Source: Cohnella sp. SGD-V74
Lineage (GTDB): Bacteria > Bacillota > Bacilli > Paenibacillales > Paenibacillaceae
Assembly: GCF_003001675.1 (NCBI RefSeq)
Contig: NZ_PVYW01000015.1
Coordinates: 124,001-188,000 of the forward strand
Reading direction: 5' to 3'
Length of the DNA: 64,000 nt
Positions within the stretch are counted from its first letter, which is position 1. The number at the start of each line of letters is the position of its first letter. The position numbers and the translations under genes were made by a program. The notes beneath the pieces were generated by a model that was given only the letters and a program-made list of their open reading frames with translations, made no database searches and was not told the DNA's origin. Below are positions 51,478 to 59,777 of this stretch, one piece after another.

Positions 51478-51506
51478 TCTATAATTGATGTCTGACGGCA
51501 TGTCTA
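51478..51506 (-). promoter_or_regulatory. Candidate S-layer gene promoter
   Basis: Minus strand TAGACA (51506-51501), 17-nt spacer, TATAGA (51483-51478), giving a start near 51470, just upstream of the outer ribosome-binding site. Further promoters in the long upstream gap are likely for such a gene. Confidence 0.45.
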
Positions 51507-51883
51507 TTAAGTAGATACATGTCGCAGAAACTTGAAAACTAGCGGATGAAATGCCGAACAAGCACAAAACAGGCAGGGTAAATTATGCCACTTTCCTCAT
51601 TATACATGAGACGCTCGCCCAGCGTAAAGCAGAAATTCATAGAAGCAATGCGAGAGTTAGTTCCTGAGTCCCTCTCTCGTTGACCCACAACTTTAAACGC
51701 ATGGAATCTTGAAAAGTTGCGGCCGATTTCAAATTCATCAAAGATTTTCTTCACTTTCGGTGCGAATAAACCGTTTCGTTATGTAAGCCTAATCGCTACT
51801 CTAGTATAGCTTGGACATTCCTTTAAATCATTGTCAAATCTTTTCCTATAGAACCAACTTGCAACATGGCATGACCTGGCTCA
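51507..51883. other. Intergenic stretch upstream of the S-layer gene, no gene supported
   Basis: A 377-nt gap. It holds a 71-codon minus-strand frame (51539-51754) starting at GTG without a ribosome-binding site, which I do not accept as a gene, and a TTGACA (near 51836) with a TATACT 23 nt downstream, too widely spaced for a standard promoter. A long untranslated leader or upstream regulatory region is plausible. Confidence 0.4.
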
Positions 51884-51914
51884 GAAGAAGAGAGAGCCGC
51901 CTGAAGCGACTCCC
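51884..51914 (-). terminator. Intrinsic terminator of the 1261-residue SLH protein gene
   Basis: Arms 51892-51900 and 51906-51914 form a 9-bp stem (two G-U) followed on the minus strand by TCTTCTTCT. Located 11 nt past the stop; the tail is only moderately U-rich. Confidence 0.6.
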
Positions 51915-51924
51915 TCAATATCCT

Positions 51925-54900
51925 TTATAGCTTCTTAAGCTTCTTCATGATCCGTTCCACGATAACTGCCGCATCGGCACGAGTCAGGTTGGAATTCGGC
52001 TCGAAGCGATAAGACAACTTCCCGCCTGGAATGTTATTCGGAATCCCGGAAATGTATCCCGCCTTCTGCATCGCCAGCACCGCGCTTGCGGAGTATACGC
52101 TAACCGTATTCGCATCGGTGAAGAGCTTCTGCAGAGCTTCCTTGTCCTTATCCATGTTCGCATTGGACTTCACCAGATTCAGCGCTCTGGCGATCATGAC
52201 GGAGGCATCCTCGCGAGTCAACGTATCGTTAGGCCAGAACAACCTGGGCGATCTGCCGCGAATATATCCCTTCTTGACTGCCGTCTCAATGTAGCGATAA
52301 TTCCACAACGCATCCGGGAAGTCGATCGGAATGACATCGTCGAACGTCATATTGTTCGGATCGTACTCCAACGGAATATCCAGCATCTTCACCAAGACTT
52401 GAGCGAACTCGCCCCGTGTGATGTTATCGTATACTCCGAAGGAATTGTTGTCTTTATTAAGCATAATGCCTCGGGAGAACATCGTTTCCAGCGCCAGACG
52501 AGCATAGCTGTGGCCAACGATATCGCTAAAGCTGTAGCGCAAGGACATAACCGCATAGTAGCCAAACCCGTCAAAAGAGCCAGTAACGGTTTTCTTTTTC
52601 GTGTCGACAGTGCCGCCTACGTTAACCCAGCCTTGAGACGTATAACGCCAGATGCTCAGGTTACGAGCAATTGCATCTACGATGTTCGAATCATACTTGA
52701 TCGTAATCGTACCGCGCTGCGACGGTTCAAGCCACTTATCCGGATAGAAAGAACGAATGTAGAATACGTCGTCGCCATTATCCGTTGTCGCATATGGATG
52801 CATAGCATCGACCAACTGATAGTCATTGACTAATCCTGTGCCCCTGAAGTAGCCGGAATCCACCCAGAACAAGTTGGAAGCAAACGTAAAGTTGTTTTTC
52901 GGAATCAGACGATCCGTTGCTTCCGCCCTGACCGGTATGTCCTGGAGAATGCCATCCATCGGGTTGCCTTGAAGATCTACCTCGCCCACTGCGTTATAAC
53001 GCTTGACCGTTCGACCGTCTTCCCGGTCCGCAATCCCGAAGTACAGTTCCTGAGCGTCGAACAAGTTGATCGTCTTGACATCTTGTCCCGGATTTCGGTT
53101 CGCCTGTCTCAAGAACGTATTTTTAGGGAATGTGAGCCCTAGCTCTCCCTTGAACAATGAAATCTTGCCTGATGTCGGAAGCTTGGATTTATACTGTGCT
53201 GTAACAGAACTATCGCCCGCATAGTTCACGACAAAGGATCCATTAATCTTCTGAGTCCCTTGCTGAACGACGAACTTGATCGTGTTTTTGCCGACTTTCA
53301 GATCTTTCAATTCGTATCTGAAAATATCGCCGGTGTCCTTCACCATCGCGTTCTTACCGATCAGTACGGAATCCGCTCCCTCGGCCTTGATGCTGACCTT
53401 CAGGAAGTTCGAGTTGATGACACTCTCGTTCGGTAGCTGCGGCGACAAAATCTGGAACGGAGACAAGTCCCGAATGATCGTGAATGTCTCGGATACGGAT
53501 ACCGTACCTTTGCGTACAATAATCGTGATATTCGTCGAACCCGATTGCGGCAGTTTGACCTCAGACAACCGAAGCCGATATTTGTATTCTGGATCCAAAT
53601 AGCTCGTAACGGCCAAATTCGTATTCGGATTTTCGATATAGAGCTTAACCGTATCCCCGATTTCGGAATCGAAGGTTTCAATCGTTCCCGCGGTAGGACC
53701 GGAATCCGTTACCGTAGCTGTGACGACTTTTTTACCATCGATTTGGATCTCTGCGCTGGTAAGTGCTTGAACGTCAAACAATAAATCCAGCGATCTTTCT
53801 GTGGTCGTGAATTGTTTATCTCCCGTCGGAGCAAACTTGACTTCAGCGTCATTGAATTTGCGTTTAATATCCAGTATGTTCGAATCCAGCGAAGGTTCAA
53901 TGACGAATGGAACTGGCCGAACGTTCTGAATCGTCGGGTTATCCTTCGAGAAGAAGTAAACCGTAAAGTTCGTCGAGACAGGTACGCCGTTCGCGACCCC
54001 TTCGAAAATCAATTCGTTAGCGCCCGGCAGAAGCTGGAGACCGCCAGTAATCGCAGCCGTAGAATCGAACCTGAAGTCGCCGGGTTTATAGTTGACTCCT
54101 CCGACTGTGGTTACAGCCGTGAAGATCTCCCCTACGCCTGACGTATTAATACGATATCTCTGACCGTTCAATTTCATGTAGACGCTATTCAATTCCGCAG
54201 CGTCGATCAGGTTAAAGTTGATAACTTTACCTTCGATAACGGGGAGCGCATTCGATTCGAAAATTTGTCCGTTATACACGTTGGTCAATTGAATGGACGG
54301 CGCCGGTACAAACACAATCGTACGAACAACGCTGTCAGTGAACGTTCCGTTAGTCACGGTAAACGTCAGCTCGACCGTCCCAGTCGGCATTTTGTTGATC
54401 ACGATTGCCACTTGCCCAGGGTTTGCTGTCCTCGTGCTGTAAACAAAGTTGGAGCCCGTGACGGCAACTCCGTTTTGTTTTGCAGTTACAGTCGCCGTAA
54501 CTCCCGAAGGATTAGCCACATCAAGCAAAAGCCACAAGGGAACGATGCTCACTGCGGCATTGTTCGGGAAAGAAGCGGACGATGCAAATGTAATGGCAGT
54601 ACCATTATCCGTCACATCATAAGCCTGCTTAATATCCGTAATATACGGGGAAGCAGCGTCCCGATAAGTAAACGGAATCAGAATGAACGGCGTGCCGCTC
54701 GCGCTCGTATCGCTGATTTTCAAATTGTATTTGCCGTTAGATAGACCGCCCAGGTTCAACGCGGTATCCGTCGTAATTGAATAAGTCGTCAAATCGCCAT
54801 CCACGACGACACCCGCAACCGGATCATAGCTCGCGTCGCTTGCAATCGGGGAAGTTAATGACGCACCGGTGCTATCGACAAGCTCTACTCTGAACTCCGG

Positions 54901-55710
54901 AGGAATTGCAGTCGGCGAAGCGTTCGTCCTCAAAATAACTTTCGAGGTAACATTGCCGTTAGGCGCCGTACTGAAAACGGGATCCCCATCCATGGCCGTT
55001 CCCGCCCAGTTCACGTCATACGCCGTCAATGATCCGTTAAAATAAACAAGGTAACGGGTAAGCTCGTATGTCTTGGTGCCATTTCGCGCCAGAATAACAA
55101 GCTTATTATATCCCCGTTTCAAACCGAGGTTATTCAGCAAGAACGTTGTGCCCGAGCCTCCGAACATCTCTACGCCGTTGATCGTCACGTTGGTGGCGTT
55201 AGGAGCATTGACGGAGATCGCCTCATTGGCACGCGCTGTAACGACAGGAGCCGAAGAAGATAAAGGTCTGCCGTCCGTAAGCTTGACTTCGGTAATAACC
55301 GGAACGTTGGAGAAGTTGACATAGGCTTCTCCCGAAACGACGTTTCCGACCTGGTTCACGCCAAGAACTGTAATCCGGTTCAGGCCGTCATAGATCGTAA
55401 CCGCAGCGAACCGGAAAGAGTTGCCGCCCGTAATAATCGGTTGAGTCGAACTGTTGGAAGCTTCGACAGGCTGCCCGTTAACGATCTTCTCGATGCGGTA
55501 AGACAAATTCGTTACCGAGTTGAACGTACCGGCGATCTCGATCTGATTGGAGTTTACTTCCGTAGGGGAAGTAGATGATGTACTGAAATCCCGGAACTGA
55601 AAGTATATAGGATCGGCTGCCTCCGATTTCGAGGGAGCGATCGGCAGCATCGATACGACCAGCGCCGCGATGAGCAGCCACTGCATGATGCGATTAATCG
55701 TCGGTTTCAC
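51925..55710 (-). CDS. SLH-domain surface protein with Ig-like repeats
   Basis: A 1261-residue exported protein with a signal peptide (MQWLLIAALVVSMLPIAPSKSEAA near residue 9-32). About ten beta-sandwich modules follow (repeated patterns such as FSTSSTSPTEVNSNQIEIAGTFNSVTNLSYRI and FNLIDAAELNSVYMKLNGQRY). A distinct domain (about 880-1050; WLEPSQRGTITIKYDSNIVDAIARNLSIWRYTSQGWVNVGG) precedes three C-terminal SLH domains (SFSDIVGHSYARLALETMFSRGIM; MTFDDVIPIDFPDALWNYRYIETAVKKGYIRG; YSASAVLAMQKAGYISG). Start is a GTG with AGGAGGAG. Not a duplicate of the 16190-20212 protein. Confidence 0.9.
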   Translation of the reverse strand: MKPTINRIMQWLLIAALVVSMLPIAPSKSEAADPIYFQFRDFSTSSTSPTEVNSNQIEIAGTFNSVTNLSYRIEKIVNGQPVEASNSSTQPIITGGNSFRFAAVTIYDGLNRITVLGVNQVGNVVSGEAYVNFSNVPVITEVKLTDGRPLSSSAPVVTARANEAISVNAPNATNVTINGVEMFGGSGTTFLLNNLGLKRGYNKLVILARNGTKTYELTRYLVYFNGSLTAYDVNWAGTAMDGDPVFSTAPNGNVTSKVILRTNASPTAIPPEFRVELVDSTGASLTSPIASDASYDPVAGVVVDGDLTTYSITTDTALNLGGLSNGKYNLKISDTSASGTPFILIPFTYRDAASPYITDIKQAYDVTDNGTAITFASSASFPNNAAVSIVPLWLLLDVANPSGVTATVTAKQNGVAVTGSNFVYSTRTANPGQVAIVINKMPTGTVELTFTVTNGTFTDSVVRTIVFVPAPSIQLTNVYNGQIFESNALPVIEGKVINFNLIDAAELNSVYMKLNGQRYRINTSGVGEIFTAVTTVGGVNYKPGDFRFDSTAAITGGLQLLPGANELIFEGVANGVPVSTNFTVYFFSKDNPTIQNVRPVPFVIEPSLDSNILDIKRKFNDAEVKFAPTGDKQFTTTERSLDLLFDVQALTSAEIQIDGKKVVTATVTDSGPTAGTIETFDSEIGDTVKLYIENPNTNLAVTSYLDPEYKYRLRLSEVKLPQSGSTNITIIVRKGTVSVSETFTIIRDLSPFQILSPQLPNESVINSNFLKVSIKAEGADSVLIGKNAMVKDTGDIFRYELKDLKVGKNTIKFVVQQGTQKINGSFVVNYAGDSSVTAQYKSKLPTSGKISLFKGELGLTFPKNTFLRQANRNPGQDVKTINLFDAQELYFGIADREDGRTVKRYNAVGEVDLQGNPMDGILQDIPVRAEATDRLIPKNNFTFASNLFWVDSGYFRGTGLVNDYQLVDAMHPYATTDNGDDVFYIRSFYPDKWLEPSQRGTITIKYDSNIVDAIARNLSIWRYTSQGWVNVGGTVDTKKKTVTGSFDGFGYYAVMSLRYSFSDIVGHSYARLALETMFSRGIMLNKDNNSFGVYDNITRGEFAQVLVKMLDIPLEYDPNNMTFDDVIPIDFPDALWNYRYIETAVKKGYIRGRSPRLFWPNDTLTREDASVMIARALNLVKSNANMDKDKEALQKLFTDANTVSVYSASAVLAMQKAGYISGIPNNIPGGKLSYRFEPNSNLTRADAAVIVERIMKKLKKL

Positions 55711-55904
55711 TTTGATTACTCCTCCTTGTTAAGCATTGGATCCCGTCACTGGCTTTCCGTATTCGCTTGCCGTTACCGATTCACCGCCCGTCTTCTTGCT
55801 CTGCCAGCTGATTTAGACATTCCGTATACCTGTTATCGGTCATGAAACTATGAAAGTTTAGCCATCTTCCGCCTTTTTCTCCTAAATTAAGCCTCAAGAC
55901 ATAG

Positions 55905-55939
55905 TAAAACCCCGAAATGCTTTAGCGCATTTCGGGGTT
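55905..55939 (-). terminator. Intrinsic terminator of tagO
   Basis: Perfect 13-bp arms (55908-55920 and 55927-55939) with a 6-nt loop, followed on the minus strand by TTAC. Located 16 nt past the tagO stop. Confidence 0.82.
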
Positions 55940-55954
55940 GCCGATTGGCCTTTA

Positions 55955-57097
55955 TTATTTCCGAGAATGAGTCTGAGGCTTCATCCGAAGCCGGGCCAGG
56001 AAGTCCAGCACCGGGCGGCGAGTCTTGTCGACGATGCCGATGAGCTCGGCGCCGATCTGGAGCAGGAACACAAGCGCGCAGATGACGATAAACGTGATCC
56101 AGTTGCCCAGTCCCGTGTTCGTAACGGCCGACTGAATGACCGCGCATGTGCCGAAGAACGCCGCGATCGCATAGATAATGAGCACCGTTTTGCGGTGACT
56201 GAAGCCGAGCTGCTGCAGACAGTGATGCAGATGGCCTTTATCCGCTTCGAAAATCGGCTTGCCCTTCTTCCAACGGCGGACGATGGCGAAGAACGTATCG
56301 GACAACGGTACGCCGATAATCAGCAGCGGCGTTACGAACGACACGACCGTAATCTGCTTGAACCCAAGCATCGACAGCGTCGCCAGCGCGAAGCCGAGGA
56401 ACAGAGCCCCGGAGTCGCCCATGAAAATTTTCGCTGGGTGGAAGTTGAAGAACAAGAATCCCCCGATGCTGCCGAGCAGCAGAGCCGCCAGCAGAATAAC
56501 CGCCTCGTTGCTCATGATAATGCCCATCACGAGAATGGTGGCAATGGCGATCCCCGACACGCCTGCGGCCAAGCCGTCCAGCCCGTCGATCAGGTTGATC
56601 GCGTTCGTCACGCCGACGATCCACACGATGGTGACCGCGACGCTGACCCATTCTCCGAGCGGCTGCATCGCAGAGCCGAACGGAATGTTCAGCAAGTCAA
56701 TCTTGACTCCGAAGCCGAAGACGACGATGCAGGCCGCGCCGATCTGCACGAGCAGCTTCAGCTTGGCGTTCAAGTCGTATTTATCGTCAAACGCGCCCAG
56801 CAGCACGATCAGAGTGCCGCCCACCAGCAGCGCGCTAATGAGATTGCGGTCGTAAGCGCTCAGATAGCCCTCCGGAACGAAAGGCATCATGCAGAGCAAA
56901 CCGATGGTGAACGCTGCATAAATCCCTACTCCCCCCAGGCGAGGCATCGTCCTGGTGTGAACCTTGCGATGATTCGGCACGTCGATCGCGCCGACGCGGT
57001 AAGCGAGCTTCTTGACCAGCGGCGTCAACACGAGCGCCAAAGCCATTGCCGCAATGAATGAAATAAGTGCGATTCCTAGCATCCAACCGGACAACAT
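55955..57097 (-). CDS. tagO: Undecaprenyl-phosphate GlcNAc-1-phosphate transferase (TagO/WecA type)
   Basis: A 380-residue MraY/WecA-family enzyme with about eleven membrane segments. Conserved blocks: VPNHRKVHTRTMPRLGGVGIY (about 41-61), LLGAFDDKYDLNAKLKL (Asp pair), NAINLIDGLDGLAAGVS (about 155-171), GDSGALFLGFALA and the HLHHCLQQLGFSHRK histidine motif. It links GlcNAc-1-P to undecaprenyl phosphate to begin wall teichoic acid or secondary wall polymer. A TATAAT promoter lies 33 nt upstream. Confidence 0.95.
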   Translation of the reverse strand: MLSGWMLGIALISFIAAMALALVLTPLVKKLAYRVGAIDVPNHRKVHTRTMPRLGGVGIYAAFTIGLLCMMPFVPEGYLSAYDRNLISALLVGGTLIVLLGAFDDKYDLNAKLKLLVQIGAACIVVFGFGVKIDLLNIPFGSAMQPLGEWVSVAVTIVWIVGVTNAINLIDGLDGLAAGVSGIAIATILVMGIIMSNEAVILLAALLLGSIGGFLFFNFHPAKIFMGDSGALFLGFALATLSMLGFKQITVVSFVTPLLIIGVPLSDTFFAIVRRWKKGKPIFEADKGHLHHCLQQLGFSHRKTVLIIYAIAAFFGTCAVIQSAVTNTGLGNWITFIVICALVFLLQIGAELIGIVDKTRRPVLDFLARLRMKPQTHSRK

Positions 57098-57129
57098 TCA
57101 CAACTCCCCTTTTTTCTGTACCGGAATGA

Positions 57130-57159
57130 ATTATACTCCCGCCACAAGAAATTCAACAA
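57130..57159 (-). promoter_or_regulatory. tagO promoter
   Basis: Minus strand TTGTTG (57159-57154), 18-nt spacer, perfect TATAAT (57135-57130), followed by GGGGAG and the tagO start. Confidence 0.6.
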
Positions 57160-57219
57160 GGTGGTCAAATCGTCGTTTTCAGCCGTTTTTCATGAATTAT
57201 GCGATTTTCACGAGCCCTT

Positions 57220-57990
57220 TCATAACGGATTGCCCGCTTTCAGGACTTTATCTCCGTCTTTAATCACTTTAAGCGCAAAACGGGGCAATACCAGCATCCT
57301 CCTGAACCGCGAAGGCTCCTGAAGCAAGCGATACAACCACTCCATCCCCGCTTTGCGGAAAATGGCCGGCGCCCGCTTGAGCTTGCCCGACACCACGTCG
57401 AAGCTGCCCCCGACGCCCATCACCACAGGTACTTCGAGCTGAGCCTGATGCTTCTCGATCCACGGTTCCTGATTCATCGTGGCCCTGGCGACGAACAGCA
57501 TGTCCGGATTCGCCTCGCGAATCGCGGCCACGACCTCTTCATCCTCGCCGTCCTTGAAGAAACCGTTCCTGCAGCCCACAAAACGCACACCCGGAAACTG
57601 CTTGCTGAGCTTCTCCCTGGCCGCTTCGATGATTTCCGTAGTCGTGCCGAGCAGATACGCGCTCCAGCCGCGGATATCCCCTTCCTTCAGCAGCTCGTGC
57701 ATCAGATCAAAGCCCGGCACCCGCTCCTTGACCGGCTGGTTGAGCCTGCGGGCCGCCCAGACGACGCCCGAGCCGTCGGGTACGACGAGATCCGCCGTAG
57801 CGAGCGTATGATGGAAGGACGGATTCTCCAGCCCGACCATCAGCATGATCGGATTGCCGGTAATGACCCGGTGCGGCGTTCTCGTCTCGATCGCCTTCGT
57901 CAAATAATCGACGGTTTCTTGCATATCCATTTTCGAAAACGGCACGCCATACAAAGAAACCGTAGGAAACGGCTTCGTATTCGCATCCAC
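57220..57990 (-). CDS. tagA: WecG/TagA/CpsF family glycosyltransferase
   Basis: A 256-residue TagA-type GT26 glycosyltransferase. TGNPIMLMVGLENPSFHHTLATADLVVPDGSGVVWAARRL (about 40-80), YLLGTTTEIIEAA and VARATMNQEPWIEKHQ match the family, which adds ManNAc to GlcNAc-PP-undecaprenol. It acts after TagO in assembly of the secondary cell-wall polymer. It is 122 nt upstream of tagO and downstream of csaB on the same strand. Confidence 0.94.
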   Translation of the reverse strand: MDANTKPFPTVSLYGVPFSKMDMQETVDYLTKAIETRTPHRVITGNPIMLMVGLENPSFHHTLATADLVVPDGSGVVWAARRLNQPVKERVPGFDLMHELLKEGDIRGWSAYLLGTTTEIIEAAREKLSKQFPGVRFVGCRNGFFKDGEDEEVVAAIREANPDMLFVARATMNQEPWIEKHQAQLEVPVVMGVGGSFDVVSGKLKRAPAIFRKAGMEWLYRLLQEPSRFRRMLVLPRFALKVIKDGDKVLKAGNPL

Positions 57991-58065
57991 TAAAAGTCAA
58001 CTCCAACTTATCGGACATTTCGTCTCATCTACCGGGATTCCCCTGAATCGACGTTAGCCTACATA

Positions 58066-59343
58066 TTATTTACGTATGAACGCCATGATTTGTTGCGCGG
58101 GTTTGGCAGCTTCTTCCTTAAGCTTCTGGATCACGCCCTGCTTTTCGCTCCGCCACAGCCCGGGATCGCGCAAAATCTGCTCCGCTCTCGCCGCCGCAGC
58201 CTGAGCGTCGAGCGCCTCCGTCGAGCCGATCGCCTTCTCGCCAAGACGCTGCAAGAACTGGTCGATCTTCGGATCGTACGAGATGCCGAGCAGCGGCACC
58301 TCCCGATTCGCCGCGTAGATCAGCGAATGCAGCCGCATCCCGATGAGCAGCGCGCATCGGCCCGCCTCCCGCAGCATCAGCTGCGGGTCGTCGTGCGCCG
58401 GGGCCAACTCGAGCTCCCGCTCGGAGTATGCCCCCGTGCGCGCCAGCCGTTCCATCACGTAGCGGGACGCATCCTCGTCCGCGCCGCGATGGAACGGCAG
58501 GAAGCGCAGCCGCAGCCGCACGCCGCGCGCGGCCAGCGCTTCAAGCGCCGCAGCCGCGCGGTCCAAATCCGCGCGGTCGCTGCGCCAAAACCTGACGGAC
58601 ACGCCCACCACAGGCAGCGTGTCCACTCCCAAGGCGCCACTATCGTCGGCGCCATTCCCTCCCGGCGGCAAACCCATCACCGGATCGGGCACAACCTCAA
58701 CGCGGGACGCGGGAACGCCGTAGCCGCGCAGCAGCGCGGCCGATTCCTCGTCCCGCACCGACACATATCGCGCGCGCTTGAACGCTCGCGCAATCCATGG
58801 CTTGAACATCGCCCGATTCACGGGCCCGATGCCCTGCGCATATACAAAAGTCGGCTTCCCGCACCAGCGAGCCAGCTCCATAATCCCTAAATAATACGGA
58901 ATGGAGCCCAAGCCGGTTGCATCCTGCAGCAAACTCCCCCCGCCGCTGATCAGTCCGTCGCTCGCCTTCAGCGCCTTCCGAACCTCCGCCAGCTTCATAC
59001 GCGGCACCGCCTCGACCCCGTACTGCCGGGTCGTCCACTCCGGGTCTCCCGACAGCACGACCGGCTTCACCTTCGCGCCGACCGCGTCCGCCGCTTCTTC
59101 TAGCGCAGTCAGGATGCTTTTCAGCACCGCTTCATCTCCGCTGTTCTTGACCCCGTAGTACCCCGACAGCACGAGACGATAAGTCCGTTTCCCCGCACCT
59201 GCTCCGGCTTCCCGTCCATTCTCGCTCTGAGCTGCACGCGTTTCCGCGCCCGCTTGCCCTTTTCCATCCCGCTGTCCGATTGTCCTCCGCCCCCGTTGCT
59301 TCCTTATCTCTATATTTACCTGTAGGATGCTCCAATTCGCCAA
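58066..59343 (-). CDS. csaB: Polysaccharide pyruvyl transferase CsaB
   Basis: A 425-residue pyruvyltransferase. YRLVLSGYYGVKNSGDEAVLKSILTAL (about 57-83), SGGGSLLQDATGLGSIPYYLGIMELA and FVYAQGIGPVNR, plus the C-terminal LLIGMRLHSLIYAANREVPLLGISYDPKI, are CsaB signatures. CsaB adds ketal-linked pyruvate to the wall polymer, making the binding site for SLH domains; three SLH proteins are encoded in this window. About 50 extra, basic and low-complexity residues precede the domain. TTG at 59343 is taken as start, but it is uncertain. Confidence 0.94.
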   Translation of the reverse strand: MANWSILQVNIEIRKQRGRRTIGQRDGKGQAGAETRAAQSENGREAGAGAGKRTYRLVLSGYYGVKNSGDEAVLKSILTALEEAADAVGAKVKPVVLSGDPEWTTRQYGVEAVPRMKLAEVRKALKASDGLISGGGSLLQDATGLGSIPYYLGIMELARWCGKPTFVYAQGIGPVNRAMFKPWIARAFKRARYVSVRDEESAALLRGYGVPASRVEVVPDPVMGLPPGGNGADDSGALGVDTLPVVGVSVRFWRSDRADLDRAAAALEALAARGVRLRLRFLPFHRGADEDASRYVMERLARTGAYSERELELAPAHDDPQLMLREAGRCALLIGMRLHSLIYAANREVPLLGISYDPKIDQFLQRLGEKAIGSTEALDAQAAAARAEQILRDPGLWRSEKQGVIQKLKEEAAKPAQQIMAFIRK

Positions 59344-59488
59344 GTCCTACATCATGTCATTCGATTTCCCAGCCGTCCACAGTTGCCCAAACATTCCCTG
59401 CAACTACTAGTAACGTTACACCATACCGGGTGCCCATTTCCATAAAAATATTTTCATTTTCCTCACGTTCACAGCAAGAGGAGCCCGA

Positions 59489-59707
59489 TTAAATCCGGAC
59501 TCCTCTTTTCGTACGTTCGATATGTTCTTGTGTCATCTGCACTGACTCGTTTATTGCTGAAGTTCCATAACGTTCAACCATGCGTTTACGACCTTCCCGC
59601 ATGACCGAAGCAATCTGATCTTGAGACAAGTTAGTCGGCTGAACAATCAGTCCTTGAACGGTAGAAACATTGCGGATGATCCGAGCATACCCTCGAGGCT
59701 TACGCAT
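59489..59707 (-). CDS. Small protein of unknown function
   Basis: A 72-residue basic, helical protein (MRKPRGYARIIRNVSTVQGLIVQPTNLSQDQIASVMREGRKRMVERYG...). An AAGGAGATG ribosome-binding site 6 nt before the ATG at 59705-59707 supports translation. No family or motif is recognised. It lies between csaB and the DUF5693 gene, on the same strand. A hairpin overlaps its stop codon (arms about 59480-59488 and 59496-59504), but the tail is not U-rich. Confidence 0.5.
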   Translation of the reverse strand: MRKPRGYARIIRNVSTVQGLIVQPTNLSQDQIASVMREGRKRMVERYGTSAINESVQMTQEHIERTKRGVRI

Positions 59708-59777
59708 ACGATCATCTCCTTAAGCAACTGATCAACCGCTTTTCAGAATCTCACGCTTTAACGTTCCGCGAAAACAA

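Noticed and set aside
51539..51754. 71-codon minus-strand frame upstream of the S-layer gene
   Set aside because: GTG start without Shine-Dalgarno and no recognisable pattern; more likely leader or upstream non-coding DNA.
51813..51841. TTGACA and TATACT upstream of the S-layer gene as a promoter
   Set aside because: The spacing is 23 nt, too long for a standard sigma-A promoter.
55967..57061. 364-codon plus-strand frame opposite tagO
   Set aside because: Shadow of tagO in GC-rich sequence; the product is a charged low-complexity protein rich in Arg, Asp and His without any fold-like pattern.
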